Position numbers and translations under genes: made by a program
Shown: positions 23,161-36,100 of the stretch, piece by piece
Layout: each line of letters opens with the position of its first letter
Position numbering within the stretch: the stretch's first letter is position 1
Notes under the pieces: model-generated
What the model saw: the letters and a program-made list of their open reading frames with translations, nothing else
What the model was told of the DNA's origin: nothing
Database searches by the model: none
Assembly (NCBI GenBank): GCA_030581615.1
Contig: JAKTTT010000001.1
Coordinates: 868,001 to 932,000, forward strand
Source of the DNA: Alloascoidea africana
Lineage: Eukaryota; Ascomycota; Alloascoideomycetes; Alloascoideales; Alloascoideaceae
Reading direction: 5' to 3'
Length of the DNA stretch: 64,000 nucleotides

Positions 23161-23228
23161 GGGCCAAGCCAAGGGTCTTGGGACGTGGGGACCTTGGGCT
23201 TTGGGCTTTGGGCCTTGGGCCTTGTGGA
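23161..23228 (+). repeat. G-triplet tract, possible G-quadruplex
   Basis: Nine GGG runs occur within ~60 bp, the last eight separated by only 4-5 nt loops (TTGGGCT/TTGGGCC-like 7-bp units). This meets the usual G3+N1-7 pattern several times over. It lies ~630-700 bp upstream of the SFL1 start, on the strand opposite to the SFL1 coding strand. Confidence 0.7.
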
Positions 23229-24762
23229 GGACCTTCTTTCTTTCTCTGATTAACCTTCTGGGCCATGGCTATAAACAGTGGCCGAGAAACCAGTGATACC
23301 AATTGACTATTCTCTACACTCAGCTCAGTGGATGCTGAAGGGGCCATGCGTCAAATAGCTGTCATCATCCAAAATGCCCAGGTGAAAGAACCATGTAAAT
23401 GCCCCATCAGGCTTTGACTCACCATGGGCATTACCTCATCCTCATTCTATTAAGAGAGAGACAAAGTCTTACTAAATCCACGAGTTCTAGTTGGTCCTCA
23501 CCACGAGCCAGTTTGGAAGCCCGAAGAAGCTTATTTAGGTTCAAAGCATGATAAGATTCTCGAAGATACACAATTTATGGGCCCGTTATTAATTATATAA
23601 GTTTACTGACAAGAGTGCAAGAAAAATAAAACGTAGAAGGAAGCCACTTTATTCTAGAAGAGTATTGTCCAACTCCAGAAAAAGTCGTGTGTGTAAACAA
23701 GCACTGCCATAAACCCTATTGGCTGGACCTCCCACAAAAAACACAAAATCCCAAAGTTTAGATCACATACAGAAGAACCGCAAGTTTAAAGGTTCTCTGA
23801 TCAATCAAGGCGCATGCTGGCTGGGGCTGGCCAACTCGGGCCCTACCAACAGCAGCAACAAACAACGTTTTGCAAAACAAAGCGAAGCAAAACGAAGCGA
23901 AGCGAAGCGTAACGAAACGGCTGCCATCGCAACGTTTTTTCTGGTTTAGGCGGCGGCTCACGGGGAACGGAAACGCTCTTTCTGTCGGTTGTCAGCGGTT
24001 AAGGGGGGCCGGTGTCGCGGTAAAACGAGGCATTTCAGCGTACATATGAGAACGCTATATTAATCCTACCCATCCCCGTTTAACAGCCTTAACTTTGCTC
24101 GCACGCCCATCAAGCCTCCCGGTGAACATTTACGCTTATACAAATTGGATTCGTGCCTCCCCTTTCCCCCTTTGACAGTTACTATGTATCACGAAACAGG
24201 TATATATAGTAATTTTTGCTCCCCTATAGCTTCTTCGGAATAGCTGGCAACGTTGTAATCCTAGTTTGAGAGGGGAACCGAAATCCTTCTCGACTTATCT
24301 TTCATGCCATCTCCTAAAGTTTGAGGTACGTCATGTCCAAATAATCTGTTATCCCCCTCTGGATGGGCAAGAAGAGGGTAAAAGAACACAAAACCATAGG
24401 AATAAAACCTCTTTGTGACTTCTACAGCTGTAATTGAGTTCTTAATCACGCAGCACTTTACTTGTAACCACCGAGCAACTTGAAATCATTTCTCGCTCTC
24501 TTTTCCTATATTTATGTCCGACGAAGCCTACCCACCTACTGATGCATGCTTCAGCAGGCACATGAATGAAAAATTAAAGATCGATGGTTTAGAAAACAAT
24601 TGTGTCCAGCACAGATGATTTTTAACAGTTACCTGCCATTTCGACATTTTTATTACTCTAGATCTTCGAATTTTGGTTTTGCTTTACACAATCTCCGAGA
24701 AATAAAAAATTGGAACCACAGTTTGCATCCAAAACTAAGATGATCATTGCTCACACAGGCCG

Positions 24763-24788
24763 CACACACACACACACACACACACACA
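24763..24788 (+). repeat. CA dinucleotide microsatellite
   Basis: Thirteen CA units in an otherwise unremarkable AT-rich intergenic stretch. Confidence 0.9.
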
Positions 24789-27700
24789 GACGTTATATCG
24801 ATGGAAAACGAATCTGAAATTGATCTAACTGAGGCCAATGGATCCAAGTAGAAGGTGAAACTGTGGATCTGAAAACAGTGGAGTTTTCACCACTCAATAT
24901 CAATAGCTTCCGAGGCATACCAGTGGGACAATAGAGGGAATACAATCGTTTAGCTGGTTTGGCCTTCTAGAACTTTACCTATTCAACACTTTTTGGCCCT
25001 ATGTGCTGGAACCTCAACCTCGCCTGACTGAGCGGCCAACTGGGCTGCAGATAGCCATGCCCAAGAGATTTAAATAATAATTTAGGTCAGCTCGCTCGTT
25101 GACAGGGCACGCCAGCTGTCGGCCTGGGAGGCAGAAGTACAAACCTCTGTGCATTTTCCCTTTTTACTTGTAGCGCTGACCCTTTTTTGCTGAACTGCCT
25201 TTCCACTTTGCCCCTTTGCTTAATCGTGCTTGTGTATCTAAGGCAAACCCAGAGAATGAAGAGCTTGGAGTACATGCTCCAACAGCTAGAGCGTTAATGC
25301 CGTTCGGAATGAACGCCAAGTGATCTAGATTCTAGATCGAGATCTAGAGGAATCCTGGCTGACCAGTCTCACATTTCGTATGGGATACCGATTTTCTAAA
25401 CAGGTCATAACAAAAGTATACTGCTATTAGTCTCAACAAGTCTTTAGAAAAAACACCACAAGTTTGACTTTGACATTGACCATTACTGGTGTACCCTCGA
25501 GAGGGATTTCTTCTGGAAACAGTGCAACATGGATACACTGCACTGAGATTTACGAACTTCGGTATCGAAACTCTGCCACAGTTTCTCCTCCCTTATACTT
25601 TATGTGTTCTCCATCTATTCTCCTGTCTTGGGAGCAGCAGTCCACAAGTGACTGTTGGATACGGTCACCAGGATGTCAGAATATCGCCGTCCACTTCCAA
25701 AGCCTGCTACTTCTCTTCGCTCTACGCCTTTCTTGTTCCCCTCCCCTTGTTTTATCGTTATTCCGTAACAAAGGCTTACGTCCGATAGGCGACGTAACTC
25801 ATAATCGACCGAGGATAGGACAGTCGTCTTTCGGCTAATTGATAAAAGTTACATTCCCTACTCAGAGTCTGGGGCAGATTTGCCAGACAAAATTCCTGTC
25901 TTCTTCCCATTAGAAGAACAAGCTAGTATCCATATCGAGAGATCTCATGTTGCACCCTGAAGGCTGTTCTAAGGATGCATCTCAAAAGGCTCTTGCAAAC
26001 GCAAGCCAATTTTTCTTTAGGGAACTCTGAAGCACTCCAAGAGATTAAAGCACTCATGGTTTTGCAATTACACCAGTCCAATGGCTTTTACACGACTATA
26101 AACTTTAACACTAGAGAACTTGTCTATCTATGCTATATATATTGCATACATAATTTTCATGTTTGGCACACCAAGGATCTGGAGGAAGCATCCCGGCACT
26201 AGCGATGTGGAAGAAGAAATTCGATCCATGGTTGTTGTTTTATTCTGCGTATAATTAGTTGGTCAAATGGGGACAGCTCAGTTGCAACATCGGGGAATTC
26301 TGAATAATTAAGCCCATAGACTGACTAACTGACTGACCGACTCTCAATCCACTGCCTGCCTGCACAGACAGAGACAAACTACAACTGCGGCTAATATTTG
26401 GGACAAAAGCCAAACAAAAAGGCGCGAAAATTATGACTGAGCTCTGTTTTTTTTTTCTTTTTGAATTCGCATTAATTAGACGCCAAAGCCATGCTATTCT
26501 GACATGTTGTGGTGAGTATTTCTCTACAGCGTAAAGGAAAGGTGCCCTAGTGTATTCTCAACTATGTTCGGAGCTTAAAGCTCCTCGAGTTTTAATACGA
26601 CAACGGCCTTCCATATCCCTTCGCCAATTGTGGTTCCAGTCCGTACGGATCAGATATCATGCCATCCATCATTCTATATCATTCGACTCGCTGTTTGAAA
26701 TTTATAAAAAAACACCTGACAATGATTGGCGTTCTCCACAAAATGTTGGAAAGAATAACTTGAAGCTTGTTAAACATCAAACGATAGAACATTGTTTCGT
26801 AAGCACTTGCTAGGCAGCCACACTTTTTCTTGTTTGTCACACAAATCCCTACTGTCGATGAGCTTTTACTTCTTCTTTTGGGAACTGTTCAACTTTTTCA
26901 CCCCAGTCATTTTCTTTTTGGTTTCTGTATCCCCGTGTAAACTTCAAGTCCTGTTAGACATCCACGTTTCATAATTTGCTAATAAATCTTAATAGTAACA
27001 AATGAGCTTGTTCTAACATATTATTGACCATATATACATTCTATCAAGGATAAAGCTGTATCAAAGTCCGTGCAGATTAGGGACAATATTGGGCCCTCTG
27101 GTGGAGTTAGCATTCTAGAGAGGTATTCTCGAATTTTCCATTTATCCACGCTCCTCTTTTGGCTGAGAAATCGAAAAACTTATTAAATAAGCTACAAGTT
27201 TTAAGTAAGGACTTGAATTTATTTCGTGTGTGATCTGCTTTTTTTTTTTCGACCTAGCCCAATTTGATTAATATGGGCTTTCTAGTAAAGACAATGCAAT
27301 TATTACAAAAAAAAAGGGTATACCAACACCTTCTAAACAAGTTTAGAAATAAATAAATTAAAAAATAATCATGAAAAATGTTAACGTATTCCTCGGCAAT
27401 ATGTCATCTTCGCAATTGGTCAACACATTAGACACGGGGAGCCAACCGTCTTTTCTTCCATCAAATTATTCCAGACAAATAATCTCGAGAAAGACCAGAA
27501 ACGTTTCAATTATCAAATAAGCTACTTTTGGTCAACAACAAACTCCAATACTGCATTGTAAAATACTCAAAACACTGCTCAAAGTTATAAAATTCTAGAC
27601 AAGTGGAAAGAACAAACAACATTTTAATATCTTGGAATTTGACGATATATAAAAGTTGCATGAATCTAATGATCGAAACTTCGCCTAGTCATAGTAAATC

Positions 27701-29334
27701 ATAGGCGGAAAAAAGGATCGACATGAAAAGGCCCTTTCAGCGGATTAAATCAATAAGGAGCTAAGCAGTCATCTTTGTGTAGAAGCAGTGGAACCGCACT
27801 AGAGCTTTCTTGGTGATAGCATAACAAATACCCGTGGCTAGTAGTGACATTTAACAGACAAAATATATCTTGATAAGCTGCCCTTTTTCATGCAAGTGAT
27901 GATGAAAGTCAGTGCGAGGATTAGCTCCATCACTTTTCTCCAATAACCCACCTGTTTAAACAGCGAACTACCTGGAAATGTTTAAAGAACTCAAACAACA
28001 TGTTCTTTCAACAACTAAGGTTTCCAATGGACAAATAATTGAAGAACAGTTGTTCGACTGCCAAGCAGTTGCTGTTTCCCAAGGATATTCCGCATTCTTT
28101 TACATATGTAAGACAAACATACCCCTGACAAGTGAACAGAAAAATTAAGACCTCTTGTAGCTCGATATTTCTTCAAAAGGCATTACCGACTACTACCGAA
28201 ATACCAGACAATAGACATCCAAAGATATCCTGGAGATTATGCGGACAAGCTACGATCTTGTTTAATATTCCTTTCTTTCCTTGAAGGTCGAGGACTATGA
28301 CTTAATTCATTCGAGCTTACCCGCACTTCTGACACCCTGCCTGTTCCTTCAAACTTCACATTTCTTGATCAGCTCTTAATGTATAACCACAAAAGCATTT
28401 TTGTTTATTATTGAGGCTTACAAAGCATATTTACTCCGCTGATCTTTATTATGCTTTAGCCTATATGTAGAACATGAGAGACAAATATTTTTCAAGCATC
28501 CAGATTGTTGTCCGAAATGGCTTTCCGGCATGCCAATGTTGGATACGAAGGCTCAAATAAACATTGATTAAAATCCCTACATCCGATTTCAAAACCGATG
28601 TTTGTGTTCAAGACCCTTAAGGTTGCTATTTAATGATCTCGTATAGCACTGATTGTTAGAGCGTTCTTTGTATACATACTTTTAAATCCGTCCCAATGCA
28701 TCAGGATTGCATTTAAGAGCTGACGTAAAGTTTAAGAACTTTTGCCGGCTTATTTCCAAGGGATTCATATCCAAATCCAAATCTTTGATCGGTGCGAAGA
28801 AGCCGAAAAACTACAAGGGTACAGAAAATGAGGATGCGGATCAATGGAGCGTCTCAATACAAGGTCTCGGAAATATTTAGAAAAATGACGTGGTGGTATA
28901 GGATCTAGAAAGAAAACACAAAACCACAAAAGCTGTATTTCTATATTCTTTGGAACTACAATAGAAGCTTATGAAGTTCTGTAACTTTATGCGATAGGCT
29001 TTACTATATCTTATCCTCTCCCTAGCTGTAATTGTGAGATTCTACTACAACCAATAGCTCAGGAGATAGTGTGTGGGTGTACACCTCCCATACAAAGCTG
29101 TATCAATGATTTTCAACGCAAACATTGAAACACTTCAAAAAAATCATGTCATGAGAATAAAATGGCTGTAATTTTATTGACTTTGTCGTGAGTTGTGCTA
29201 TTGAGAACGCCAAGCTGATTTCCCTTTCTACATGGTGAAACAAATCTAGATTGCAACTTTGGGCGTTTGGTTTTTATCTCACTCCCACAAGCTTTATATC
29301 ACAGGTCATCATTCATTTCAGGCTATACTACCTA

Positions 29335-32300
29335 ATGGACATCTTTCCTATAGAATACATAAGCCATCCATGCCCATTAATTGTGATCCAAGGATTGGGC
29401 GAGATTTCTGAAACTTATGATCACTCTGATGTTCCAAAAAGCGCCCAGAGTATCAAGCGAACATCTCCAAATGTTCTATCTTCGATGAAGAATGACATTG
29501 TGGATAGGCTAAGGGAATATGCTGTCACCGATCCGATTCTACTTTCTGGATCGTTCAAAACAAATTACAATAATAATTCAAATCATTCTCCTAGCATAAC
29601 CAGGTTGAGATTAAGTTTTGTTGGCGATTCTTTCCCTATTCCCAGCACCAGAAAAGGGGAAAACGAACATACCGAGAACTCACCCTTAAATCCCACGTCA
29701 CAGCTTTACCCAGATGGGATAATCAGCAAAGGATGGATGAAAAAGTACACGAATCTTTGTTGTCCTGTAGTGATTGGATTTTACGAATTGGATGTGTCCA
29801 GTGAGACCAACAGTGCTTACTTAGAAGAGAAAGATAATTCTTTGAGCGAGGAGATCAATGACTTCAAAACACATTTGGCTTTGGCTGGTATACGCCTGAT
29901 TGTTGTAATAGTTTGCGAAAAATCTACAATACTCAATCCTGAAATAAATGATAGGATAAACGCCATAAAAAAGGTAATAGGACTCCCGTTAAAAACAGGC
30001 TTGTTCTTTTTACCAAGTGGCACACCTGCTGATACCGATGCATTAGTAAAGTCCTTGATAAATTCTTGTGTCCCATCGACAATTGATTATTTTTCAAATC
30101 TGGAGAAACGTATCAAGAAGAAAAAGTCTAAAGGAGGATCGCTCCCGCGGCCTTCTAACCAGTCACTTTCTATAGCACCTTTATCCCATGCTGGATGGGA
30201 GGTTAGGTATAACTCAAAGCTGGGGTACATTGCTGAAATGAAACAAGAACTCGACAATGCGATCAAAATTTACGAGATTACATATGAGAATTTGTTGGAA
30301 ATCTTTGAAACACTCTCTCCTACTGACAATGTTAAGCGATGGAACGAAGCACGGCTATTACTTGACGGAATAGCTTTTAAAATAGCTAAACTATATCTTT
30401 ATATGGAGTTCCCCAACATTTCTTACAGAAAATTTGATATTCACATTCAAAGCGTTATTGAGATTATCAAATCAAAACAAATAAGCCCAAGATCCTATCC
30501 TGTTTTCACCTGGTTATCTAAACAATTTGAATGGCTCGCAGATCTGGTTCAATTGACACCAGAGTTTGTGGTATCAAGAAGGACTCCATACGACAAAGAC
30601 TATGCCAACGTTTATGCTGATCTGGTAATGCCCCAACCGGGCTATCTTTATCTCCAATCTCTGTTTTTGCTCAGGAGAAGAAAAGAGCGATGTACGAATT
30701 TGGCGCAGGTGATTTCAGTTAATGACATTCTAGACAAGTACCAATCGCTTAATCCCCAAGATGAATATTCTTTCAACTATGACCAAAGAGCAATTCAAAT
30801 ACTGCAAAAGGCAAGAAACAGTTTTACCAAAGTAGAAGGGGAAACCCATGACTCTCCTTTTGAACGAGCTTTGTCATATATTGATTTTCAACTTGGAGAA
30901 GCCCAATTTTCCCAAAAGGAATATGAAATGGCGATCATGAACTATGAAAAGTCATTACTAATGGTCAAAATAGACGGATGGAGTTTGCTCTTCTTCTTAA
31001 ACTGTCTTCGGATTACACAGTGTTTTTTGAAACAAGAAAAGTACCAACCTGCTACTATACATTTACTGGAATTGTTTTCGCTTGATCTTGACAAAAGTGG
31101 GATTCCGCTTGTGTTACGAAAGAAGTTTAACAAAGCGATTCGTGATATAAAAGCGTTCATCAAGAATGACAAAAAAGCTGAAAAAATAAAAGTAGACATC
31201 ACAAAAGATTACAATCTACAGCTGTTCAAATCCGAGTTTCTGTTTTATAAAAGCTCTGATGACCAAACTTATAGCATCGAAAATGAAGTTCAATCCCAGC
31301 TAGTATTGACTTCTCTCTTTAATTTTTTTTCTCCAGATGTTGAACTATCAAAGGTAATTATTCATTTTAAGGGTGAAGGCTTGAAAGATATAGAAATTAG
31401 CCATGACGACACTCTTCCTCCGGAAAAAGTCAACGCTTTGACAGGGGATAAAGATCTACGAGCAAATATGAGATTTTCACCATCTGAGCAGAAAGTATTC
31501 CAGTTATCCAGTTCTGCATTGAATATCGGTGACGCTTCAGTGAGTATTTATGGTTAGATGAACAAGAAAATGATGAACTAATAATTCTTGCATTAGTGTT
31601 CTCATGTCACAGTTGCTCTGAGCTCGCCAAGGTTTGACATAACCTTTGATTTGCCACTTGAAAAACCCAGAGTAAATGATAGATATGAGTGGTTTTCATA
31701 CAGTGAGTACTTGTTCAAAAATCCCCGTACGGACGATTGCTAACGAGAAATATCAAAAAACAATAGAAAACCATAGACTTTTTTCAAGAATTATAAAAAA
31801 TGCTACACCCACTAGTCTTGTTGTTTTACCCAGGCATCCAGAAGTCACGGTCTCACTAGATCCACTAACAGAAGCGTTCACAAATGAGATCGTCAAACTT
31901 GGAGTTGATATTTTAAATGAAGATAAGGAATCTGTAGCACTATACCTTCAGGCACGAATAACTGGAAATGATGGCATAGAAATTCCTTACAAATGGGAAG
32001 TGAAGGACTCTGAAGAATCACAGGGATTACTGGAAGTTGCCTCCATTCCCACAGGATCAAAACAACGATTTTATTTTTCTTTTTCCTTACCAAAAGAGGG
32101 CATCTCAGAGATAAATGTTAAATTACAAACCATTTACAAGTTAACAAATTCTATTGAAAAGGCAGAAGAGGAACAAAACACAGATAGTGAACAAGCAAAC
32201 ACAAAGGTTTCTGTTTTATCTGCTGATGTTCTTGACCTCGAAAAGCACCCACAAAAAGATGTAATTTCGATAGTTGTTCCGGTTTACAAACCTTTCCGAC

Positions 32301-33125
32301 CATCTTTAAGGCTGATGCCAAGGGTATCAAGCGAAATTGCCCCTCAAAGCCCTTTTGTTATAGAATCAGAAGCCAAGCTCCCCGCTGTCCCATTCGTATC
32401 CAGATATTGGGATGTAAAGTGTCAATTGAACTATAATGGTACCGGTGATCTCGAAATTCTTGATGATCAAGCACAGTTTCGTAATGACATTAACATTTCA
32501 TCGTTTTCTATTTTCAGCAAGAAGGTTGGCAAGACCAGTAAGTTTTCTAACATGTTCCTGTACTGATAGCACCAACCTAACATAAAAAACTCTAGTTACT
32601 AGCTCTTCGCCTGAGATTTGGGATTACATGATAAAATCAACAATAACGGACGGTATGCCTCACCGTTTTTTACCTGTAGAGGTAGCTTTCAAGTTCATTT
32701 ACAAAAGACCAGGGGAGAATCAGCCCCAGAACATTGTGGAGATTCCAATCTGGAAACTTAACCTACCCATGTCTGATCCCAGGGTGTTGCTGACGGTAGG
32801 AGAGGACGACTTTGAAGATGGAGGCAAAATAAAACTCCATTATTTTGTTGAAAACCCAACTATGAGAATATTTAATTTTGCGGCAACCATATTGGTAAAT
32901 GATAGCTTCTCACTTGTAAATGGCACATTACAACAAACTTTCCCCGTCATGCCATACTCATATCAAGAACTGATTTATACTGTTCAACCTTTGAATACAG
33001 GGTGGTTGAAAATACCAGCTGTTAAAATCTATGACCTTTATTATAAGGTGACTTTACCTGTTGGACTTGGGTGCGAAGGGCTGAAAATTGATTTAAATAC
33101 AAAGGATTTGTTCATCAATGTTTAG
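29335..33125 (+). CDS. TRAPPC11: TRAPP complex subunit 11 homologue
   Basis: Four exons, 29335-31539, 31597-31702, 31767-32537 and 32596-33125, give 1203 residues (human TRAPPC11: 1133). Introns of 57, 64 and 58 nt use GTGAGT, GTGAGT and GTAAGT donors, CTAAT/CTAAC branch sites and TAG acceptors; all phases close. The ATG at 29335 starts MDIFPIEYISHPCPLIVIQGL, which aligns with the family start; the frame is open a little further upstream without a better ATG. The Foie-gras region is clear: SKGWMKKYTNLCCPVVIGFYEL near residue 130 and GWEVRYNSKLGYIAEMKQEL near 290, followed by helical repeats, then a beta-rich Gryzun-like C-terminal half. TRAPPC11 belongs to the metazoan/filamentous-fungal TRAPP III tether for ER-Golgi traffic and autophagy; S. 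cerevisiae lacks it. The 3' end is 55 bp from the ECM29 stop, convergent. Confidence 0.87.
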
Positions 33126-33180
33126 TTTGCTGTCAAATATTTATAACGGATACTACTTTGCCTATAAAAAAGTAACTGTT

Positions 33181-36100
33181 TTAATCAAATTTTTTAAGCT
33201 CGGCTTTCACCACAGATGATCTCTCATATTTAAAAGCATCCCTTGTAAAATCCAAAATGATATCACTCGTCGGTTTATCAAATTTCTCCATTGCATTGTA
33301 TAACTCAACACTGGCCTTCACCGCGTGGACTCGAACATTTTCAATGTCTTCATTGGAGGCAGACAACTGGACCACCAGTTTCCACGTCTTTATCAACTTT
33401 GAAATTTGCTCTGAGTTTAATATGCCAACGGCGGCGGTATTGTTCTTCAAAAGTGATGCCATTGTGATCAGATGCTCATTGATAGCAAGCTGAGTCCGCC
33501 AGGTTGCAACAATAGTTGATGATTTTAGAAAAGCCTCAAAGTGATCTAAAATAGTTTCAAAAATTGGGAGGTTGTCCTTTGAACTTTCTTCAAAAGTTAA
33601 TGTCTCAACGAGACTTGCCAAAATTTCATTTCTCTTTGTTTCTTTCTTGATAGATGTGTTCTTTCCTGATGATGTTGTGTTTCTATTGGCGCTTTCAACA
33701 GCACCATCGTCTTCGTCTTCGTCATCTTCATCTTCATCTGAAAGATATGGTTCAGTGACCTCCAGCATCAAATCGCACAACTCTTCGCTTGGATAGGTCC
33801 TAACATATTTGCAAACAATCTTGATTACTTCAATCTGGTACACTTTATTTCTTCGTTTTGCCTCTGTTGTAACCACTTTTGTTATCCGTTTCTTAAGCTC
33901 TTCGTGGCTATCCACATAATCCTTTGACTTTACTGCCAACATGACTAGTGCTTTCAGCACCGACTCCTTTCCGGTCCATGACCGACCTTTACAGGCATCA
34001 ATTAAAACATCAAACAGTTTAACTTCAGATGAATTGATAGTTGAAGCAGCAGATACACTACCAAGGACATTACACAACTCTGCAATACACTTTGCACAAA
34101 CTTGCCTAATCAGCCATTCTGGAGAAGAAAGATTCTTGCTTGTAATGTTGACTATCTCAAACATGTAAAGCTTACTGGCTGTTGCAGAGCTCCCAGTACT
34201 GTCTGTCCAAACCATCTCAAAGTTTTTCCTAATACCCTTCTCAGGATCATTTCTTGCAATAAAAGCGAATGGCAAAATGGCCGATGCAACAGAATTAAGC
34301 TTATCCGTTGCATGGTTCGATATGGCGAGTAGTGCAATGCTCGAAATCAGCCTTCCTCTGTCCCCTTCCGCCTCAAAGTACATTGTTTGTAAATGGCCGG
34401 TGTAATTAACAATATTATCCACTGAAGCTAACCTCACCAAATATCCTGCTGCAGTTGCAAAAGACCAGGCAACAGTGTCATTTCGGTCGTCCAGCTGCTT
34501 TACACAAGTCTTCAACAGGGTATCAGCATAAGGTGAAACAAGATGAAAATGCCGGAGAACCAAAGTAACAATGATCCGACTACCAGAAACTTTGGAAGGA
34601 AGGCCAACTGATTTCTGGATACGGGAGTTTAGCTTAGGTATTAACTCAGCCATTCTTTTTTCGTCTAATTTATCAAGCAGTTGTTCCATTGCATCCATCA
34701 TGGGTGAACTTCGTATGCCTCTGAGGCGACTTGCATCGATATCATTCGCAGTTAAATTGTACTTGGATGCGTTCAAAGCCAAGTAGTTTATTGCTTGCGG
34801 TTCTAAAGTGGACATTAAGCCAATCATTTCTTCAATCAATCTAGGTATAAATGGTAAAATTGCTTTCCCAGATTTTTTGCAAATATCCAAGATTGTCTTT
34901 AGTGCAAAGCTTTGAACCTCTTTTGCATCAGATTGTAAACCTTTTATTCCCAGTAAGAACGGAATCAATTTTTCAAGTAGTATTGAGGCCCTAGATTGCG
35001 AAGCACCGGATTCAATGTCTATGTTATGAACAAGTATACTTGAAAGCGTTCTGGTTAAAGCGCCTGCCGCTTTTCTTACACTCTCCTTGATATCGTCAAG
35101 AACCCTAAAGCTCAATTGCCATATTTTCTCAAGTTCTGATTCATACATTTCCAATGGTTGACCAGGCAGCAAATCGCAAAGTGCATTAGTGCTGGCTTCT
35201 CTGGTTCTCCACTCTTTATTGCCCAGACCTTGCAACAACTCTTCTAAAATGTAGAAAAAATTGGCCTTGATAGTTTTAGCACGATCCTTGACCAGAGAAT
35301 TCCAAATTTGCTCCATCGATTGATGAACTGTAGGGCTCGGGTCAAACGTATAACGATAGAGCTTTGGAATCAGCTTCTTTGAAAGCTTATCATTACTCGC
35401 AAGCATCTCATCTAAACTTTTTTGGGATAGGATACTTCCGAGACCAAAAGCCACACCTTTTCTAGAAGCCCATAGAGCGGAATGAGAAGCCAAAGACATA
35501 AACTTATAAACAAGACTTGGATCTCCAACTTCAGAGGCCAAACTGAGAATGTCCTTGTAGGTGGATACTGAGCTATCCTTTCCAGTATTCAGTACGCCAG
35601 GCTCAAACAACTGTGTCTCTTCTGAATACCTACCGGCAGTAACTTTCGATTGGGAGTCGGAAACAAACGAATGTAACAGATTGTGGACCATTTCCCTCTT
35701 AAGATTAGAATCGCCCGATTCATATACAATTGATAAACCTCTGGATGCCGACTCCTGGATCAATTCGTCTCTATCTGTTAAAAATCTCATGAATGCCAGA
35801 TGTATTTCGGCAAGCGATGAAACTACTTCATCAAGATGCCCACAAAACTGAGCAATGGAAAGAAGCCATATGCAAGAAAACTTGCGAAGGGATGGTTTTG
35901 TCGCGGTTTTGGCAAACTCCAAAATCTTTTTCAAAACTGGTCCTGTGCGAGAATGTACAGGGACAATTTGATCTTGAGATCTCGAACTTTGATCGCCATG
36001 AATATCGATGCTTCTATCCAAAACCTTTGAACCAGAACCAGCAGCCACGTTCGCCAGTGCCTCCCCACTGGAAAACATGAATTCAATTGATTTTGAGTTA

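Larger units (their letters stand above)
22534..29334. other. 6.8-kb gene-free region upstream of SFL1 and TRAPPC11
   Basis: SFL1 and TRAPPC11 are transcribed away from this interval, so it holds both promoters. No gene could be supported. Near SFL1 there is a C/T-rich tract (about 22825-22862) and a run of G-triplets at 23161-23228. A CA repeat lies at 24763-24788. The rest is AT-rich with short frames; the longest (192 codons including stop, 22772-23347, minus) is made of the simple tracts and is rejected. Confidence 0.5.

Noticed and set aside
22772-23347. 191-residue minus-strand frame upstream of SFL1
   Set aside because: It is made of simple tracts: the G-triplet run gives Pro/Arg/Ser-rich sequence and the T tract gives poly-Lys. 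No domain, no splice context.
25464-25838. Overlapping 99- and 124-residue plus-strand frames
   Set aside because: Two frames of similar length overlap in different phases and neither shows a recognisable family.
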